Shown: one piece after another, positions 33,940-41,231 of the stretch | How the letters are laid out: each line of letters begins with the position of its first letter | Numbering within the stretch: the first letter of the stretch is position 1 | Assembly (NCBI GenBank): GCA_965279115.1 | Contig: OZ257137.1 | Span: forward strand, 5,518,001-5,582,000 | Direction: 5' to 3' | From: JAEUOS01 sp965279115 | Lineage (GTDB): Bacteria > Pseudomonadota > Gammaproteobacteria > Burkholderiales > JAEUOS01 | DNA length: 64,000 nucleotides | Notes under the pieces: model-generated | The model's database searches: none | What the model was told of the DNA's origin: nothing | Seen by the model: only the letters and a program-made list of their open reading frames with translations | Position numbers and translations under genes: made by a program

Positions 33940-34929
33940 GTGAGCGTACGGATGGTTTCAATGGTTTTCGAGCGCTTTCCGCTCGGGGGCGGCATCCGCC
34001 TGCTGGCGCTGGCCTTGGCGGATTCGGCGAGCAGCGAAGGGGAGGACATCTATCCCTCGGTGGCGCGCATGGCCAAGCACACGTTCCAGTCGGAGCGTGC
34101 GGTGCAGTATCAGCTGCGCCAGTTGACGCAGATGGGCTGGCTGCGTCTGGTGCGCGCGACAGGCAACGGCCGCGGGCATCCGAACGAGTACCGGATTGAT
34201 CCGGGTTGGATCGAGGGGGTGGCGTTGGCGGTTCCGGCGCCACAACCCAAACACGGAAAGGGTGCAAATATTGCACCCTTTATTCCGGCTGAAAGGGTGC
34301 AACCTGAAGCAGAAAGGGTGCAACCTGACGCCATAAAGGGTGCAACAGCTATTGCACCCGAACAACTACTAACAACTACAACAACACCATGTCCGAACTT
34401 GCGTCCGGACGTTGGGTTGCAGGATTCGAAGCCTGAGGTCAAGGTGGCCGATCCTGACGATCTGCGTCTGGCGCAGTGGATGTTCGACCTGGTGCTGAAG
34501 CTGCATCCCAAGCACCGCCCACCCAACCTGCCGAAGTGGGCCAACGAGATCCGGCTCATGCGCGATCGCGACAAGCGCGACCGGCGCGAAATCGCAGCCC
34601 TGTTCCGCTGGGCCAACGGCCACGCGTTCTGGCAATCGAACATCCTCTCGCCGGCCACGCTGCGCCGCCAGTGGGACACGCTCGAAATCCGCCGCACCAC
34701 CGATGCCGCGCTGCCCGGCGCCGCTGCCGCCAAACCGCCCCCGGTGATCGACCGCCAGTGCGCGTTCCGGGAGCACGGCATCCGGTGTACGCACAAGGGC
34801 GTCACCTCCACCGGCAATCACGCCTCCAGCCCGTGGTACTGCCGCGGGCACCTGGAGCGGGTGGAGCAGGGGGATTTGGGTGATGCGGTGGGGGTGGGTG
34901 AGGGGCTTTTCAGCGAGGTGAGCGCATGA
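33940..34929 (+). CDS. Phage replication initiator (O-like)
   Basis: 329 residues. HTH at about 1-90 (RLLALALADSASSEGEDIYP, then RAVQYQLRQLTQMGWLRLVR). A low-complexity middle (about 100-145) coincides with the DNA iterons. The C-terminal part (from about 165) is compact and may load the helicase. GTG 33940 is two bases after the dnaB stop. The O assignment is from position, HTH and iterons. Confidence 0.72.
   Translation: MSVRMVSMVFERFPLGGGIRLLALALADSASSEGEDIYPSVARMAKHTFQSERAVQYQLRQLTQMGWLRLVRATGNGRGHPNEYRIDPGWIEGVALAVPAPQPKHGKGANIAPFIPAERVQPEAERVQPDAIKGATAIAPEQLLTTTTTPCPNLRPDVGLQDSKPEVKVADPDDLRLAQWMFDLVLKLHPKHRPPNLPKWANEIRLMRDRDKRDRREIAALFRWANGHAFWQSNILSPATLRRQWDTLEIRRTTDAALPGAAAAKPPPVIDRQCAFREHGIRCTHKGVTSTGNHASSPWYCRGHLERVEQGDLGDAVGVGEGLFSEVSA
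34257..34359. repeat. Iterons of a probable phage replication origin
   Basis: Five perfect copies of AAAGGGTGCAA: 34257-34267, inverted 34271-34281, 34292-34302, 34313-34323 and 34335-34345, plus the inverted 8-base TTGCACCC at 34352-34359. Direct copies are spaced 21-22 bases. The repeats are read in different frames (KGAN, ERVQP, KGAT), so selection is on DNA rather than protein. An AT-rich run (34360-34390) follows. Lambda ori has the same plan inside the O gene. Confidence 0.75.
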
Positions 34930-35159
34930 AAGCGAATGTCATGCAGGCCTGGGAATACCGCGACCCTGCCGTAGTCGTCGAGATCCGCGAAGAGCGTGCA
35001 GAGGAAATGCTCGCTGCCGATGCAGCCCGTGCGCAGGCCGATCGCGAAATCGAGTGCGCGAGGCGTGCCCAGGCGTACCCGCTTTCACCCATCACCGCGC
35101 GCCTGCTCAAGCGGCTGCGCATCCGGGAATTGTTGAAAACTGCGAAAGGTGGTGCGTGA
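34926..35159 (+). CDS. Hypothetical phage protein
   Basis: 77 residues, predicted helical and rich in Ala, Arg and Glu (EIREERAEEMLAADAARAQA). Starts on an ATGA overlap with the O-like gene and ends on one with the Q-like gene. Family not recognised. Confidence 0.55.
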   Translation: MKANVMQAWEYRDPAVVVEIREERAEEMLAADAARAQADREIECARRAQAYPLSPITARLLKRLRIRELLKTAKGGA

Positions 35160-35791
35160 TGCGCAATCGTGCAAAGTGGCAGCCGGTGGAGATCGATGCT
35201 GCAATGGATTCCCGCCTGCAGAACTGGGGCGACTGGCGTGCCCGCGAAGAGAGCCCGCGCCGTACGCACTGCGCCTCGATCGAGGGCCGCTACCGTGCGC
35301 CCCGTGCGGTGGGCGATGACGTCGACAGCGTCACCCGTTCCCCATGGCGTCCCGTGATCGACGATGCCGATGCCGCATTCATCGATCGCGTGGTCAAGAA
35401 CCCCTGGTTTCCCGAACGTGAGTACGCCTTCCTGCGCGCCCACTACGTGCTGCGCGCCAAGCGCGAGCTGGTCATGCGCACCATCGGCCAAAGGCGTGGC
35501 GACTACATCCCCTTCCTGGCCAGGGCCGTGATCATGGCGCGCAATCGTGTGGCAGTGGTAGAGGGCAAGCGCGCCCTCGCTGCGGCCTATGCCTCGTGCG
35601 CTGGTAGCCATGAGACAACCAACCATGCGCCGGATAATGCGCCGGTTGTCATTATCCGCCAACGCTTGACACCCGGTAGTCATGGGGCTTACAGTGCGCC
35701 CACAATTTGCTGCGGCCCCTCAGGCCTGCGTTCAGAATCCGACGACGGAGGAGGGCGCGCCGAGGTAGTAGACGCAGCGAACCCTGTGTGA
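35159..35791 (+). CDS. Q-like late antiterminator (tentative)
   Basis: 210 residues as an open frame. The first 140 resemble phage Q-type proteins of the RLxNWGxW...SIEGRYR form (here SRLQNWGDW, SIEGRYRAPR) and end with a sigma-region-4-like helix pair (YVLRAKRELVMRTIGQRRGDYIPFLARA). The last ~70 residues are of unclear coding value and overlap a promoter, so the real end may be earlier. The promoter and terminator after it support the call. Confidence 0.5.
   Translation: MRNRAKWQPVEIDAAMDSRLQNWGDWRAREESPRRTHCASIEGRYRAPRAVGDDVDSVTRSPWRPVIDDADAAFIDRVVKNPWFPEREYAFLRAHYVLRAKRELVMRTIGQRRGDYIPFLARAVIMARNRVAVVEGKRALAAAYASCAGSHETTNHAPDNAPVVIIRQRLTPGSHGAYSAPTICCGPSGLRSESDDGGGRAEVVDAANPV
35666..35695 (+). 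promoter_or_regulatory. Late promoter candidate (pR'-like)
   Basis: A perfect -35 TTGACA (35666-35671) with TACAGT (35690-35695) 18 bases on. A nine-base perfect hairpin lies just upstream (35631-35639 with 35650-35658). It sits at the end of the Q-like gene, ahead of the terminase genes. Confidence 0.5.
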
Positions 35792-35814
35792 TCAGCGACT
35801 TGCATCACACCATC

Positions 35815-35846
35815 AAGCCCTCGCAGCAGCAACGCGAGGGCTTTTC
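35815..35846 (+). terminator. Terminator (tR'-like)
   Basis: Arms AAGCCCTCG (35815-35823) and CGAGGGCTT (35835-35843) followed by TT. It lies about 120 bases after the late promoter, as tR' does in lambda, where Q lets polymerase read through. Confidence 0.65.
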
Positions 35847-35988
35847 ACTTCCGCGTCGGCAATCGCGCGGGTCCTTCCCCACCCCAAACCCTTGCGATGC
35901 GCAGACTCGCGTTTTCTCGTTAGTCTGGGTGTTTGGTCCGGGGTAGTCGCCTTGGGGTGGTCATCGCAGCGCTCACGCGAGGTGTGCG

Positions 35989-36870
35989 GTGGTCGAAGAG
36001 TGGGTCAGTCTGCGAGAGTTTGCGCGGCGCCGTGGGGTGTCGTTGCAGGCGGTGCAGAAGGCCATCGCATCCGGCCGCGTCACGGCGGTGCGGCGGGCGG
36101 ATTCCGGCGCGGACGGGCAGCCCGGCCGCATCACTGGCATCGAGGTCAACCAGGCCGCGGCACAGTGGAACCGCAACACCGACCCGAACGAGGCCGCGAA
36201 AAGCGGCAAGGTGATCCCGGCACCCGACGTGGCGCAAGACGCATGCGGGCTGCAAACTGCGGCGGAGGCGTCCCCGATAGTCCGATCTGATCGGCAAAAT
36301 TCGCAGCGGCCCGCAGTCGTCTTGCAGTCCCAGCCATCGCTGCTCGACCCTGCTCCGATGGTTGCCGACGCCCCCGAAACCCCGGGGGCGCCGGCCGGCG
36401 GCAGCGACGACCAGGCGCCGGGGACGCGCCCTGCGGACGCCACCCCGAACCCCGCGCCTGAAACCGTCGCCGCTGCCGCCGTTGGATTGAACACCGAACC
36501 GACGCCGGACGCTGTCGCGCCCGACGCCCCCGCCAACAGCAAGTACTACTCGCACCGGTCCAGGCGCGAGGAGTTCTCCGCCAAGACTGCGGAGCTGGAC
36601 TACCTCGAGAAGATCGGCGCGCTGGTACCGGTGGCCGGTGTACGCCGGGCCATCGTCCTGGCCGCGCGGGCGTTGCGCGAGGCGCAGGCCGGCCTCGCGT
36701 CCTCGCAGGCGCCGCTGCTCGCAGCCGAGCGCGACCCGGTACGCGTCGACCTCATGCTCACGCGCGAGATCGCCCGCACGCAAATGGAATTCACCACGGC
36801 CCTGGGCCGATCGCTCGATGAACTCACCCGCGGAACTACTGCTGCCGGAGGGCCTGGCCTCTCCGAGTGA
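35989..36870 (+). CDS. Terminase small subunit (Nu1-like)
   Basis: 293 residues. HTH near 1-60 (VSLREFARRRGVSLQAVQKA); a long Ala/Pro-rich linker (about 70-185) and a C-terminal helical region (about 190-280, YYSHRSRREEFSAKTAELDYL). Recognises phage DNA for packaging; the adjacent large subunit supports the call. It starts at GTG 35989 and overlaps the large subunit by 53 bases. Confidence 0.75.
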   Translation: MVEEWVSLREFARRRGVSLQAVQKAIASGRVTAVRRADSGADGQPGRITGIEVNQAAAQWNRNTDPNEAAKSGKVIPAPDVAQDACGLQTAAEASPIVRSDRQNSQRPAVVLQSQPSLLDPAPMVADAPETPGAPAGGSDDQAPGTRPADATPNPAPETVAAAAVGLNTEPTPDAVAPDAPANSKYYSHRSRREEFSAKTAELDYLEKIGALVPVAGVRRAIVLAARALREAQAGLASSQAPLLAAERDPVRVDLMLTREIARTQMEFTTALGRSLDELTRGTTAAGGPGLSE

Positions 36871-39451
36871 GATCGTCTGGCGCGCGTTGATCGAGGGCCT
36901 CACGCCCGACCCCGAGATCACCGTGTGGGAATGGGCCGACCAGAAGCGCATCCTGCCGAAAGAGACCACTGCCGAGTACGGCCCGTGGCGCACCGACCGA
37001 GTGCCGCTCATGCGCGAGATCATGGCCGCGCTCTCGCCCTCAGACCCGGTCCAGGAAGTCATCCTGGCCAAGGGCACGCAGCTGGCCGGTACCGAAGTCG
37101 GCAACAACTTCCTCGGCTACGTGATCGACGTCGCACCGGGCCCGGCCATGCTGGTCCTACCCACCAGCAACACCGCGAAGCGCAGCGGCAAGACGCGCAT
37201 CGACAAGATGATCGAGGCCACGCCCAGCCTGCGCGACAAGGTGGCCGAAAGGCGCAGTCGCGACGCCTCGAACACCGCGTCGCTGAAGGAATTCGACGGC
37301 GGCCTGCTCATCATCGCCGGCGCGAACAGCGCGGCGGAACTGGCCTCCAGCCCGGTGCGCTACCTGTTCCTCGACGAACTGGACAGCTTTCCCGATTCCC
37401 TGGGCGGCGAGGGCGCGCCGGAGAAACTGGCGGAGAAGCGCACCGACACCTTTGTGCGCAAGAAAATCTTCAAGAACTCCAGCGTGAAGGGCGCGCGGGG
37501 CCGCTCGAAGATCATGAAAAACTGGCGACGCGGCGATCAGCGGCGCGCCTACGTACCGTGCCCCCACTGCGAGCATCGCCAGCCGCTCGTGTGGGAGCAG
37601 ATGCGGTGGGATACCCGCAAGGCCCGCGACCTCCGGTGTACGGAGTGCGGCGGGTTGAGCGAGATCCTGCCTGACGCACACCTGCGAGAGAGCGTAGTAA
37701 CCCCGCCGCCGCCGGCCTGTGAGCCGGCGGCGGTTGTAGGGGTCTCTTCCGCGGATCCGATCACCGGGGCCGCAACCCCTTCGGACGACGGCTCCTCCCC
37801 GTCCTCCGCGCCCGCTGCCGAAGCGCGCGCAACCCCCGCGGCCCCGGTGATTCACCCTGAATCGCCGATTACCGGGGCTGTGCGCTCCCAACATAGCCCG
37901 AAAGTCGAACGCCCGGCCCTCACGGATAGCCCGAATGTGGAGAGTGTGTCCACAGCCCAGCTCAAGACCGAACACCGGCTCCCTGATAGCGCTGCAGCCC
38001 CGGTAATCCACACCTGCCCCCACTGCCAGGCCCACATCGCCGAGTCCGAAGACACCGTCCTCGAGCGCGACACCGCCGAGGTCCTGTGGGTGCACTACGA
38101 GTGCATCGCCTGCGCCGAGCCGATCGAAGAGCACCACAAGCCCGCCATGTTCGCCGCCGGCCAGTGGGTGCCCGAGCAGCCCGGCGCCGGGCGCCCGAAG
38201 AGCTACCACCTCTCCAGCCTGTACTCCCCGCTGGGCTGGTACGGCTGGCTGCAGGCCGTGCGCGACTACATCGAAGCCGAGGCCGACCCCTCCGGCGAAA
38301 AGATGCGCACCTTCATGAACACCGTGCTCGCGCTCGAGTACAGCGACCCCGGGCAAGAGGTCGAACACGAAGGCCTGCGCACCCGCGCCGAAGCGTACCG
38401 CCTGCGCAGCGTCCCGATGGGCGGCCTCATGCTCAGTGCCGCGGTCGACGTGCAGAAGAACCGCCTCGAAGTCAAGGTCAAAGCCTGGGGCAGGGGAGAG
38501 GAATCCTGGCTCGTCGCGTATGAAGTCATCTACGGCGACCCCATGCAAGACGACGTCTGGGAGTCCCTCGACGACTTCCTCGCCACCAGCTTCGCGCACG
38601 AAGGTGGCAACAGCATGCGGATCCTGGCCACGGCCGTCGACTCCGGCTTCCTCACCCAGCGCGTGTACAACTTCTGCGCCACGCGGGGCCACCGGCTCAT
38701 CTTCCCGGTCAAAGGCGTGCAGTCGAGCGGCAAAGCCATCCTCGGAAAACCGAGCAAGCAGGACATCGACTGGCGCGGCCAGGTCATCAAGGACGGCATC
38801 GACCTCTGGCCGATCGGCGTCGACAGTGCCAAGAGCCTGGTGCTGTCGCGTCTCGGCATCGAAAAGCCCGGCCCGCAGTACATGCACTTCCCGCTGGGGC
38901 TGCCCGACAGCTACTACAAGGGCCTCACCGCGGAGCGCAAGACCCGCAAGCTCATCCACGGGTATGAAAAGTGGGTCTGGGAGAAGGAATCCGGCGTCGC
39001 CAACGAACCCTTCGACCTGGAGGGCTACGCCTACGCCGCCGCCATCCGCGCCGGCGTCACGCGCGCCAACTGGGACAAGCTCGAAGCCTTCTTCCGCGGC
39101 ACCGGTGACCTGTTCGTCGCCGCCGCCAAAGCCGAAGCCACCGAGCGCAAAGAGCGCAACACCCGGGATCCGCGCACCGGGACGGAAGCAGCCTCGCCTG
39201 ACGTGGCACCCGAGGTCGAACCTCAGGATGCCGCCTCAATGCCAGCCGCCGCCACCGACGGCGAGGCGGATGCCGTAAATGCCCCCGCTGTCGTCCCCGC
39301 GAACGCAGGGACCCAGGAGGCCCCCGCACCACCGCCGGCCGTGGAACCCCCACCGCCGGCCGCACCACCCGTGGCCGAAAGTGTGCCACGTGAAACACCC
39401 AAAAAACCCGCGTGGATTCAACCGCGACGGGACTGGTTTGGCCGGCGCTGA
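36818..39451 (+). CDS. Terminase large subunit, GpA family, with an insert
   Basis: 877 residues; GpA proteins are usually 600-650. It packages DNA as an ATPase and nuclease. Family marks: VWEWADQKRILPKE, LAKGTQLAGTEVG, YLFLDELDSFP, HLSSLYSPLGW and AVDVQKNRLEVKVKAWGRG. The zinc region is split: CPHC (248-251) and CIAC (429-432) flank an insert holding CTEC (274-277), a Pro/Ala-rich linker (about 290-395) and CPHC (400-403). A Pro-rich C-terminal tail follows. ATG 36818 overlaps the small subunit. Confidence 0.9.
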   Translation: MNSPAELLLPEGLASPSEIVWRALIEGLTPDPEITVWEWADQKRILPKETTAEYGPWRTDRVPLMREIMAALSPSDPVQEVILAKGTQLAGTEVGNNFLGYVIDVAPGPAMLVLPTSNTAKRSGKTRIDKMIEATPSLRDKVAERRSRDASNTASLKEFDGGLLIIAGANSAAELASSPVRYLFLDELDSFPDSLGGEGAPEKLAEKRTDTFVRKKIFKNSSVKGARGRSKIMKNWRRGDQRRAYVPCPHCEHRQPLVWEQMRWDTRKARDLRCTECGGLSEILPDAHLRESVVTPPPPACEPAAVVGVSSADPITGAATPSDDGSSPSSAPAAEARATPAAPVIHPESPITGAVRSQHSPKVERPALTDSPNVESVSTAQLKTEHRLPDSAAAPVIHTCPHCQAHIAESEDTVLERDTAEVLWVHYECIACAEPIEEHHKPAMFAAGQWVPEQPGAGRPKSYHLSSLYSPLGWYGWLQAVRDYIEAEADPSGEKMRTFMNTVLALEYSDPGQEVEHEGLRTRAEAYRLRSVPMGGLMLSAAVDVQKNRLEVKVKAWGRGEESWLVAYEVIYGDPMQDDVWESLDDFLATSFAHEGGNSMRILATAVDSGFLTQRVYNFCATRGHRLIFPVKGVQSSGKAILGKPSKQDIDWRGQVIKDGIDLWPIGVDSAKSLVLSRLGIEKPGPQYMHFPLGLPDSYYKGLTAERKTRKLIHGYEKWVWEKESGVANEPFDLEGYAYAAAIRAGVTRANWDKLEAFFRGTGDLFVAAAKAEATERKERNTRDPRTGTEAASPDVAPEVEPQDAASMPAAATDGEADAVNAPAVVPANAGTQEAPAPPPAVEPPPPAAPPVAESVPRETPKKPAWIQPRRDWFGRR
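37760..38007. repeat. Nested inverted repeats inside the terminase insert
   Basis: Two imperfect-sister perfect inverted repeats: ATCACCGGGGCCGC (37760-37773) with its complement at 37838-37851, and ATTACCGGGGCTG (37868-37880) with its complement at 37995-38007. They encode PITGA and APVIH twice. A GC-rich hairpin lies just upstream (about 37705-37732). This resembles a BIME-like cluster carried inside a reading frame. Confidence 0.65.
39289..39317 (+). repeat. REP-like palindrome, copy 1
   Basis: TGTCGTCCCCGCGAACGCAG and nine more bases to ACCCAGG. The palindromic core is imperfect here. It is read as VVPANAGTQ in the terminase tail. Copies 2 and 3 are at 49216 and 55719. Confidence 0.65.
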
Positions 39452-39469
39452 ACCACACCGGAGAGCAGA

Positions 39470-41023
39470 TTGACCTGGACCCTCGAAACCAGCAACGGCA
39501 ACGAAGCCGCCAAGATCCGCAACGAGCTCGTGCCGTACACCGCCGGCGCCACGCTCGACATCGGCTGCGGCCCCTGGCGCGCGTTCCGGCACTTCATCGG
39601 CATCGATGAGCAGGCGCAGCCCGGCGTCACGCTCGCCATGTCCGGCGAAAACCTCGGCATCTTCGCCGACGAAAAGTTCGACGCCGTCTTCAGCAGCCAC
39701 TTCCTCGAGCACGTCGTCGACTACCCGGCCGCGCTGGCGGAGTGGTGGCGCGTCATCAAGGTGGGCGGCCACCTGTGCCTGTACCTGCCGCACCGCGACC
39801 ACTACCCGCAGATCGGGCAGCCCGGCGCGAACCCTGACCACAAGCACGACTTCGCGCCCGACGACATCCTCAACGCCATGGCCGATATCGCGCGCAAGTC
39901 CGTGCGCGGCTGGGACCTGATGGAATACGACATCCGCGCTGGCGGCAACGAGTACTCGTTCTTCCTCGTCCTGCGCAAAACCGCCACCCCGCGCTGCATG
40001 TTCGAAGGCGGCAAGCGCGTCGCCGACGAAAAGCGCGCCTTCGCCGCCAGCAAAAGCGCCGCCATCGTGCGCCCCGGCGCGTATGGCGACAGCCTGTGGG
40101 CCAGCTCGATCGCCGCCCACCTCAAGGACCAGGGCTACCGCGTCACCGTGTACACCGGGCCGCAGGGGCGCGAAGTACTGCAGGCGGATCCCAACATCGA
40201 CCGCATCATCGCCGTGCACGACCACCAGTTCACCCTCCAGGAACTGCCGGCCTACTGGGACGCAGAGTCCGCCAAGTACAACCGCTTCATCAACCTCGCT
40301 GAAGCCGTCGAAAAAAACAACCTCGCGGTGGCCGCCGACCTGCGCTTCTACTGGCCGGCGGACGTGCGCCGGCAAGTGTTCGGCGGCAGCTATTTCGACC
40401 GCCTGCACGACCTCGCCGGCGTGCCCCACAAGCTGCGCATGCGCTTCATCCCCACACCGGACGAACGCACCGCCGCCACCAAGCGCGTCCGCGGCATGCG
40501 CGTGCAGGGCCGCAAGCTGGTGGCATTGGCCGTCAGCGGCAGCACCCCGCCCAAGTTCTACCCGCATCTCGACCAGCTGCTGCCCGCCCTGGTCGAGCAA
40601 AAGTGCGACGTCATCATCCTCGGCGACGCCCGCGGCTGGCGGCCCGAGATCAACACCGCGCTGCACGGCCGCGTCCGCTTCATCGGCACCGACTGGCCCA
40701 TCCGCGAGGCCTTGGCCTTTGCGCAACTCACCGACATCGTCATCGGCCAGGAAACCGCGCTCCTGAACGCCATGGCGGTGGAGCCCATGCGCAAGGTTGT
40801 GCTGCTCTCGCACAGCAGCCGCGCCAACCTCACCGACCGCTGGCTCAACACCGTGGCACTGAGCGGCAACGTCGCCTGCTACCCGTGTCACCAGCTGCAC
40901 CAGACCTTCAAGCACTGCACGCGTGATGAAACCACCGGCGCCGCCGCCTGCCAGGCCGCGATCCCGGTGGCACACATCGTCGCCGCCGCCCTCGAACCCC
41001 TCAAATATCGGACAGCCGCTTAA
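39470..41023 (+). CDS. Methyltransferase-glycosyltransferase (GT9-like) fusion
   Basis: 517 residues. The N-terminal part (about 1-165) is a class I SAM methyltransferase: LDIGCGPWRAFRHFIGID, FDAVFSSHFLEHV, WRVIKVGGHLCLYLPH. The C-terminal part (about 190-500) has IVRPGAYGDSLWASSIAAHL, PNIDRIIAVHD and FAQLTDIVIGQETALLNAM, as in GT9 heptosyltransferases. TTG 39470 follows GGAGAGCAGA. It sits between terminase and gpW, an odd place for such a gene; a possible role is to alter the capsid or the cell surface. Confidence 0.75.
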   Translation: MTWTLETSNGNEAAKIRNELVPYTAGATLDIGCGPWRAFRHFIGIDEQAQPGVTLAMSGENLGIFADEKFDAVFSSHFLEHVVDYPAALAEWWRVIKVGGHLCLYLPHRDHYPQIGQPGANPDHKHDFAPDDILNAMADIARKSVRGWDLMEYDIRAGGNEYSFFLVLRKTATPRCMFEGGKRVADEKRAFAASKSAAIVRPGAYGDSLWASSIAAHLKDQGYRVTVYTGPQGREVLQADPNIDRIIAVHDHQFTLQELPAYWDAESAKYNRFINLAEAVEKNNLAVAADLRFYWPADVRRQVFGGSYFDRLHDLAGVPHKLRMRFIPTPDERTAATKRVRGMRVQGRKLVALAVSGSTPPKFYPHLDQLLPALVEQKCDVIILGDARGWRPEINTALHGRVRFIGTDWPIREALAFAQLTDIVIGQETALLNAMAVEPMRKVVLLSHSSRANLTDRWLNTVALSGNVACYPCHQLHQTFKHCTRDETTGAAACQAAIPVAHIVAAALEPLKYRTAA

Positions 41024-41230
41024 ATGGCCTACACCACCACCCAGCTCGCCGCCCTGCAGGCCGCGCTCGCCTCGGGCGAACTGTCCGTTGAGTACGACGG
41101 CAAAAAGGTCCAATACCGCAGCATCAGCGAACTCGAACGCGCCATCGCCGTCGTCCAGGGCGCGCTCGAAGCCGCCGGCACGCTCACCGCCACGCCGCGC
41201 CGCTCCGTGGCAGCCTACTCGCGCGACTGA
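41024..41230 (+). CDS. Head-tail joining protein gpW
   Basis: 68 residues with the gpW form: TTTQLAALQAALASGELSVE, then KKVQYRSISELERAIAVV. In lambda it fills the portal after packaging. It starts directly after the fusion gene and precedes the portal, the lambda order. Confidence 0.85.
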   Translation: MAYTTTQLAALQAALASGELSVEYDGKKVQYRSISELERAIAVVQGALEAAGTLTATPRRSVAAYSRD

Positions 41231-41231
41231 C

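Noticed and set aside
34257..34359. Possible CRISPR-like array
   Set aside because: The repeats are 11 bases, some inverted, and inside a gene; they are iterons.
35786..35810. GTGTGAT...ATCACAC inverted repeat, resembling a CRP site
   Set aside because: The half-sites are too far apart for CRP (TGTGA-N6-TCACA) and it lies in the late leader; probably chance or part of the terminator region.
35791..35988. Small genes between the Q-like gene and terminase
   Set aside because: Open frames here have no ribosome site, are Arg-rich, and cross the terminator.
37157..38959. Open frame of 600 codons on the minus strand
   Set aside because: Antisense to the terminase core, which has strong family motifs.
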